This document shows, one piece after another, positions 60,704 to 64,000 of a DNA stretch of 64,000 nt. The notes beneath the pieces are model-generated. The model did no database searches, was not told the origin of the DNA, and worked only from the letters and a program-made list of their open reading frames with translations. Made by a program: the position numbers and the translations under genes. Location: NCBI RefSeq assembly GCF_037440165.1, contig NZ_JBBIUQ010000003.1, positions 1 to 64,000 on the forward strand. The letters are read 5' to 3'. Within the stretch, counting starts at the first letter, position 1. Each line of letters begins with the position of its first letter. Source of the stretch: Ignavibacterium sp037440165 (GTDB taxonomy: Bacteria; Bacteroidota; Ignavibacteria; Ignavibacteriales; Ignavibacteriaceae).

Positions 60704-61524
60704 TATAACCTCTTGATTACTTCCTTCATAATCAAAGTCATTTTCGGTTCAGCTTCCATTGCAGTTTGAATTATCTCTTTTACATCAACTGGCTTGAGAG
60801 AATCCGGAAAACATTCATCGGTTATTATACTGATTCCAAGAACTTTGATTCCCATATGATTTGCAACAATATTCTCAGGAACTGTTGACATTCCAACTAC
60901 ATCTGCACCTGTTGCACGGAGAAACCTGTATTCAGCTTTTGTTTCGAGATTAGGACCAGGAACTGCAACATAAACTCCCTTGTGAACTTTAATTTTATTT
61001 TCAAGTGCAACTTCTTCAGCAAGTGTAATAAGCTCAAGACTGTATGGTTCGCTCATATCCGGAAATCTTGGTCCTAAACTATCTTCATTTTTACCAATGA
61101 GTGGATTATCACCAAGCAGATTTATATGATCAATCATAAGCATTATATCGCCTTTGCGGTAAATCGGATTCATTCCACCGCAAGCATTTGAAACAAGCAG
61201 AGTCTGAACTCCTAAAAATTTCATTACACGAACAGGATAAGTAATTTGCTGCATCGAATATCCTTCGTAATAATGAAATCTTCCCTGCATCGCCACAACT
61301 TTCTTTCCGTTGATCGAGCCAAAAATTAATTTACCCTGATGTGATTCAACAGTAGAAAGCGGAAAGTGTGGAAGTTCTGAGTAATCAATCTGATGTTCAA
61401 TATTAATTTCTTTTACTAATCCACCAAGTCCTGTTCCGAGAATAATTCCGATAGGATAATTCTCATCAGTATATTTTCTGATAACAGAAAGAGTTTCGTT
61501 TATTTTGTATAGAAGTTCGCTCAT
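60703..61524 (-). CDS. Purine nucleoside phosphorylase
   Basis: 273 residues of the PNP I/trimeric type: IGIILGTGLGGLVKEI at the phosphate site, LIFGSINGKKVVAMQGRFHYYEGYSMQQ, VSNACGGMN with the substrate Asn region, and GPNLETKAEYRFLRATGADVVGMSTVPE. It splits purine nucleosides to free base and ribose-1-phosphate in salvage. Its start overlaps the divIVA stop by 4 bases, and its own stop overlaps the membrane/coiled-coil gene start by one base. Confidence 0.93.
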   Translation of the reverse strand: MSELLYKINETLSVIRKYTDENYPIGIILGTGLGGLVKEINIEHQIDYSELPHFPLSTVESHQGKLIFGSINGKKVVAMQGRFHYYEGYSMQQITYPVRVMKFLGVQTLLVSNACGGMNPIYRKGDIMLMIDHINLLGDNPLIGKNEDSLGPRFPDMSEPYSLELITLAEEVALENKIKVHKGVYVAVPGPNLETKAEYRFLRATGADVVGMSTVPENIVANHMGIKVLGISIITDECFPDSLKPVDVKEIIQTAMEAEPKMTLIMKEVIKRL

Positions 61525-62063
61525 AAAAGCTTCTCCACAATATCGTCAATGTTCAAATCAAGTTTTTTATTTTCTTCTATGGTTTTCTTTTTCTGAACTA
61601 AAACCTCTTCATCTATGTCATCAATTTTAACTTCAAGTAAATGTGCCTGAGAACTGATTATTGCTTTTAGTCTTGCGATAAGCATATCTTTTTCTTCACG
61701 AAGATTAAGAACAGCGTTACGAATTTCATTTGCACTTTCTCTTGCCTTTTCAACTATCTGTGCTGCTTTAAGTTCGGCTTCTTTAATGATTAGCGCAGTT
61801 TGTTTTTTTGCAGATTCGATAGACTTGGCAGAATTTTCCTGAGCTTTCAGAAGAGTATCCTGAAGATTTTTTTCGATTTTCTTGTACTCATCGAGCTGCT
61901 GAGAGAGTGTTTCAACCTGCTGTCTAAGCTCTTCATTTACTTTCAGAAGTTCATCAACATCGTCAGCAATTCGCTCAAGGAATGCTTTAACTTCATCAGC
62001 GTCAAAGCCGCGAATCTTTTTTGAAAATTCCTGCTGACGAATTGAAAATGGTTGCAGTTTCAT
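61521..62063 (-). CDS. divIVA: DivIVA-domain protein
   Basis: 180 residues. The N-terminal LQPFSIRQQEFSKKIRGFDADEVKAFL is the membrane-binding DivIVA start, with the Phe in the hydrophobic position. A long coiled coil (40-150) follows, then a basic/acidic tail (LDLNIDDIVEKLL). DivIVA proteins sit at curved membrane, at poles or septa. GGAGG precedes the ATG. It lies 4 bases inside the yggS end and 4 bases before PNP. Confidence 0.88.
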   Translation of the reverse strand: MKLQPFSIRQQEFSKKIRGFDADEVKAFLERIADDVDELLKVNEELRQQVETLSQQLDEYKKIEKNLQDTLLKAQENSAKSIESAKKQTALIIKEAELKAAQIVEKARESANEIRNAVLNLREEKDMLIARLKAIISSQAHLLEVKIDDIDEEVLVQKKKTIEENKKLDLNIDDIVEKLL

Positions 62064-62761
62064 ATTTGCCTCCAGTCTTTGGAGTAATCTCTTTCACCGA
62101 AAATTGCTGAACCAATTCTTAGCATAGTTGAACCTTCTTCGATTGCAATTTCAAAATCACTTGTCATTCCCATAGAAAGTTCAGTTATGTTAATTCCGGC
62201 ATTGTTCATTTTTTCTTTCAATAATCTTAATTCCCTGAAACTTTTTCTAATCAGATCTTCATCTTCTGTTAGAGGAGCGATCGTCATTAAACCAATAAAA
62301 TCTATGTTTGAATAATTTTTTGCCTGTTGGGCAATCTTAAAAATTTCTTCTTCATTAGTAAGCCCGGATTTTGATTTTTCAGATGAAGTTTTTACTTCGA
62401 GCAGGATTTTCTGAACTTTATTTAATGAAGAAGCTCGTTTATTTATTTCCTCAAGCAATTCAATACTGTCAACAGAATGAATATATTCAGCAGATTTGAC
62501 AGCATACTTGACTTTATTTTTCTGTAAAGTACCTATAAAATGCCAAATAACTCTGTCCCCAATTTTTTCAAACTTAAGCATCAATTCCTGAGCGCGATTC
62601 TCGCCGAAATTATTTATACCCAATCTGTTCGCTTCAAGAATTGCATCAATTCCAAAATATTTTGAAACAGCAATCTGTTTTATTTCACTCTGTTTTCTGC
62701 CAACTTTTTCACATATCTTAGCAATTCGTTCGTGTAACCGGGCTAAATTATCAGCAATCAT
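62060..62761 (-). CDS. PLP-binding YggS/PROSC-family protein
   Basis: 233 residues, the usual length. AVSKYFGIDAILEANRLGINNFGENRAQEL carries the PLP-binding Lys early in the segment; WHFIGTLQKNKVKYAV and LSMGMTSDFEIAIEEGSTMLRIGSAIFGER complete the barrel. The family maintains PLP homeostasis rather than catalysing a defined reaction. First gene of the tightly packed minus-strand series that runs through ileS to rluD. Confidence 0.95.
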   Translation of the reverse strand: MIADNLARLHERIAKICEKVGRKQSEIKQIAVSKYFGIDAILEANRLGINNFGENRAQELMLKFEKIGDRVIWHFIGTLQKNKVKYAVKSAEYIHSVDSIELLEEINKRASSLNKVQKILLEVKTSSEKSKSGLTNEEEIFKIAQQAKNYSNIDFIGLMTIAPLTEDEDLIRKSFRELRLLKEKMNNAGINITELSMGMTSDFEIAIEEGSTMLRIGSAIFGERDYSKDWRQI

Positions 62762-62915
62762 TCTAAAATTAAGGTTGTGAATTTATCTTGTAAAGCTGTA
62801 AAAAACAATTAAAAGCACTTTAAATAAAAATTCAAAATAATCTTAGTAAATATAATCTTATTTTGTCTTATGTAATTAAAAATTTTTCTTCTCTTGTAAT
62901 AAACTGGAGGTATTT

Positions 62916-63401
62916 ATGAAAATTTTCATCGTAATTTTAGGCACTCTCTTTTTAATGTTCATTATTCCAAAAGAGACTTTCTCACAGGACAAACCTGTTC
63001 AGTTAGCATTATTTAATCCAGTTCAAATTTTTCCGGAGAATAAATCCATTACTGGTTTAAGAATTTCTATTCTATATGGAAAAAACAGAAATGTTTCTGG
63101 ACCTGATTGGGGATTAGTGAATTCTACTACAGGAAAACAAGTTGGTTTGCAGTATGGGTTTGTTAATTTTGTTGATGGTGGATTTTTAGGTCTGGAAGCC
63201 GGATTTGTTAATGTTACTGATTCTCAATTTGAGGGTCTTCAGTGGGGCTTTGTGAATTATCATAAAGGAAAGGTCAGCGGACTTCAGTTAGGGTTTGTAA
63301 ACTATGCCGGAAGTATGAAAGGAATTCAGATTGGTTTGATAAATATTATTGACAAAGGTGGAATGTTTCCATTCTTTCCAATAGTCAACTGGTCTTTTTA
63401 A
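62916..63401 (+). CDS. Secreted protein with 15-residue GLQ-GFVN repeats (LA_2272-like)
   Basis: 161 residues. A signal peptide (ILGTLFLMFIIPKETFSQ) is followed by a beta-rich start and an array of 15-residue repeats: GLQYGFVNFVDGGFL, GLEAGFVNVTDSQFE, GLQWGFVNYHKGKVS, GLQLGFVNYAGSMK, then GIQIGLIN. Similar GLQ/GFVN repeats occur in LA_2272-type surface repeat proteins. It could form a small beta-roll or barrel. TGGAGG precedes the ATG. Followed by a long inverted repeat at 63416-63525. Confidence 0.7.
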   Translation: MKIFIVILGTLFLMFIIPKETFSQDKPVQLALFNPVQIFPENKSITGLRISILYGKNRNVSGPDWGLVNSTTGKQVGLQYGFVNFVDGGFLGLEAGFVNVTDSQFEGLQWGFVNYHKGKVSGLQLGFVNYAGSMKGIQIGLINIIDKGGMFPFFPIVNWSF

Positions 63402-63415
63402 AGAATATAATTAGT

Positions 63416-63525
63416 AAATGAGGTTGGAAAATGGAATAATTCTTTAATTCAAAAAATTAATGAACAGGTTAATTAAATTGTAATTTGAAAATGTTCTGGG
63501 TCTAAATAATCTGCCAACCTCATTT
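63416..63525 (+). other. 110-base segment bounded by a perfect 12-base inverted repeat
   Basis: AAATGAGGTTGG (63416-63427) and CCAACCTCATTT (63514-63525) are perfect complements separated by 86 AT-rich bases, and the right arm is followed by TTATT. It may be a long terminator for the repeat-protein gene, a small structured RNA, or a degenerate mobile repeat. Confidence 0.45.
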
Positions 63526-64000
63526 TTATTGTGAGATAAATTCATTAAGTCTTTTAATTGTCATTGGAGCACTTCCTTCATAGTGATTATTTACATTCAC
63601 ATAAACATCAATTTCTTTTTCAGATAAGTAATTTATTATGTCCGCAATTTTCGGTAACTCATCATCCTTTGGTTCAACAATCTTGTTCCAGATGTTATTA
63701 GTTTTTTCTTCAATTCCAGATCTGTCTGGTCCGTGAAGTCGGATTACGGCAGGATTAACCAGTAATTCTCTGGCTGTTGAAAAAATACTCCAAATTGGAG
63801 GCATATAATATCCCTGCAGAAAAACCATACTTAGATTATTTTTCTTTAAAGATTCGAAATAATTTTTATTAAGATAATTCGGATTTCGTATTTCGATGCC
63901 AATCTTATATTCGGTTTTAATATTCTGAATGAATGCTTCAAGTCTGTCCATAAATTCTATCTGATTACTCATTTTTTCCTTGTTCAGATACTCGAATTGA
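63526..64000 (-). CDS. DUF72 family protein (YecE-like), C-terminal part cut by the window edge
   Basis: The frame continues without a stop past the apparent Met at 63972 (upstream residues QFEYLNKEK precede it), so that Met is internal and the gene starts beyond 64000. Family landmarks present: IGIEIRNPNYLNKN, NLSMVFLQGYYMPPIWSI, and VIRLHGPDRSG near the centre, VYVNVNNHYEGSAPMTIKRL at the end. DUF72 proteins form TIM-barrel-like folds. About 158 residues of an expected 240-300 are visible. Confidence 0.8.
   Translation of the reverse strand, partial: QFEYLNKEKMSNQIEFMDRLEAFIQNIKTEYKIGIEIRNPNYLNKNYFESLKKNNLSMVFLQGYYMPPIWSIFSTARELLVNPAVIRLHGPDRSGIEEKTNNIWNKIVEPKDDELPKIADIINYLSEKEIDVYVNVNNHYEGSAPMTIKRLNEFISQ

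Noticed and set aside
63961..63972. Met at 63972 as the start of the DUF72 gene
   Set aside because: The frame is open to the window edge and the protein is too short for the family; the Met is most likely internal.
1..64000. CRISPR arrays, tRNA or rRNA genes, insertion sequences, prophage
   Set aside because: No regular direct-repeat arrays, cloverleaf sequences, transposase or phage genes were seen on either strand.

Overview
The window looks like a chromosomal segment from a member of the Ignavibacteria (Bacteroidota/Chlorobiota group), free-living and AT-rich. Supporting signs: several secreted proteins end in a type IX secretion (T9SS) type A sorting domain with the NYPNPFNP motif; PorV/PorQ-like, carboxypeptidase-regulatory TonB receptor and Omp28-like families are present; and two promoters match TTTG-N19-TAnnTTTG, the Bacteroidota primary sigma factor consensus. 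No tRNA, rRNA, CRISPR array, insertion sequence or phage gene was seen. After start correction no gene-free stretch exceeds 300 bases. Both edges cut a gene: an SMR exporter on the left and a DUF72 protein on the right.

Layout. 1-4989: end of an SMR/Gdx exporter, a DUF2459 protein, a secreted isoaspartyl peptidase, a DinB-fold protein, then lipid A/LPS genes (GT9 and Kdo transferase) and a small orphan. 5141-13650, minus: fructose-1,6-bisphosphatase behind a heterodimeric ABC exporter, then serS and leuS. 13826-15685: aspartate ammonia-lyase fused to a cyclic-nucleotide-binding domain. 15924-20561, minus: envelope genes (FecR-like protein, barrel/transglutaminase chimera, two lipoproteins). 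20828-30507, plus: an extracytoplasmic redox cluster with a five-heme T9SS cytochrome, a membrane protein, two Omp28-like thioredoxin-fold proteins, a T9SS protein, a TlpA-like thiol reductase and a barrel. 30598-36292: trmB, a small orphan, a DUF2723 GT-C protein, GT9 and a LOG-family protein. 36492-45439, minus: a transcription unit bounded by a promoter and a terminator, encoding a TonB-dependent receptor, a giant aspartate-rich surface protein, a PorV-like barrel and a T9SS protein. 45729-46937: ECF sigma, zinc anti-sigma and rhodanese. 47108-52776: cNMP-GAF-pseudokinase, miaA, GT2 and a GlcD-type oxidase. 52795-62761, minus: cysS, then a tightly packed series yggS, divIVA, PNP, membrane/coiled-coil protein, ileS, DksA-like, lspA, rluD.

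How it fits together. Housekeeping genes (four tRNA synthetases or tRNA modifiers on each side, fbp, PNP, lspA) are interleaved with envelope modules. The envelope modules share a theme: cargo exported by T9SS, lipoproteins, and thiol or heme redox chemistry outside the cytoplasm. Two separate proteins carry cyclic-nucleotide-binding domains on unusual partners (aspartase; GAF plus degenerate kinase).

The most unusual structural observation is a 60-base palindrome-like repeat inserted in frame, as exactly 20 codons, inside the T9SS sorting domain of two different genes. It resembles in principle the Rickettsia palindromic elements. A related hairpin lies in the intergenic region near 5030. 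Functional calls are from reading the sequence only; no database search was possible.
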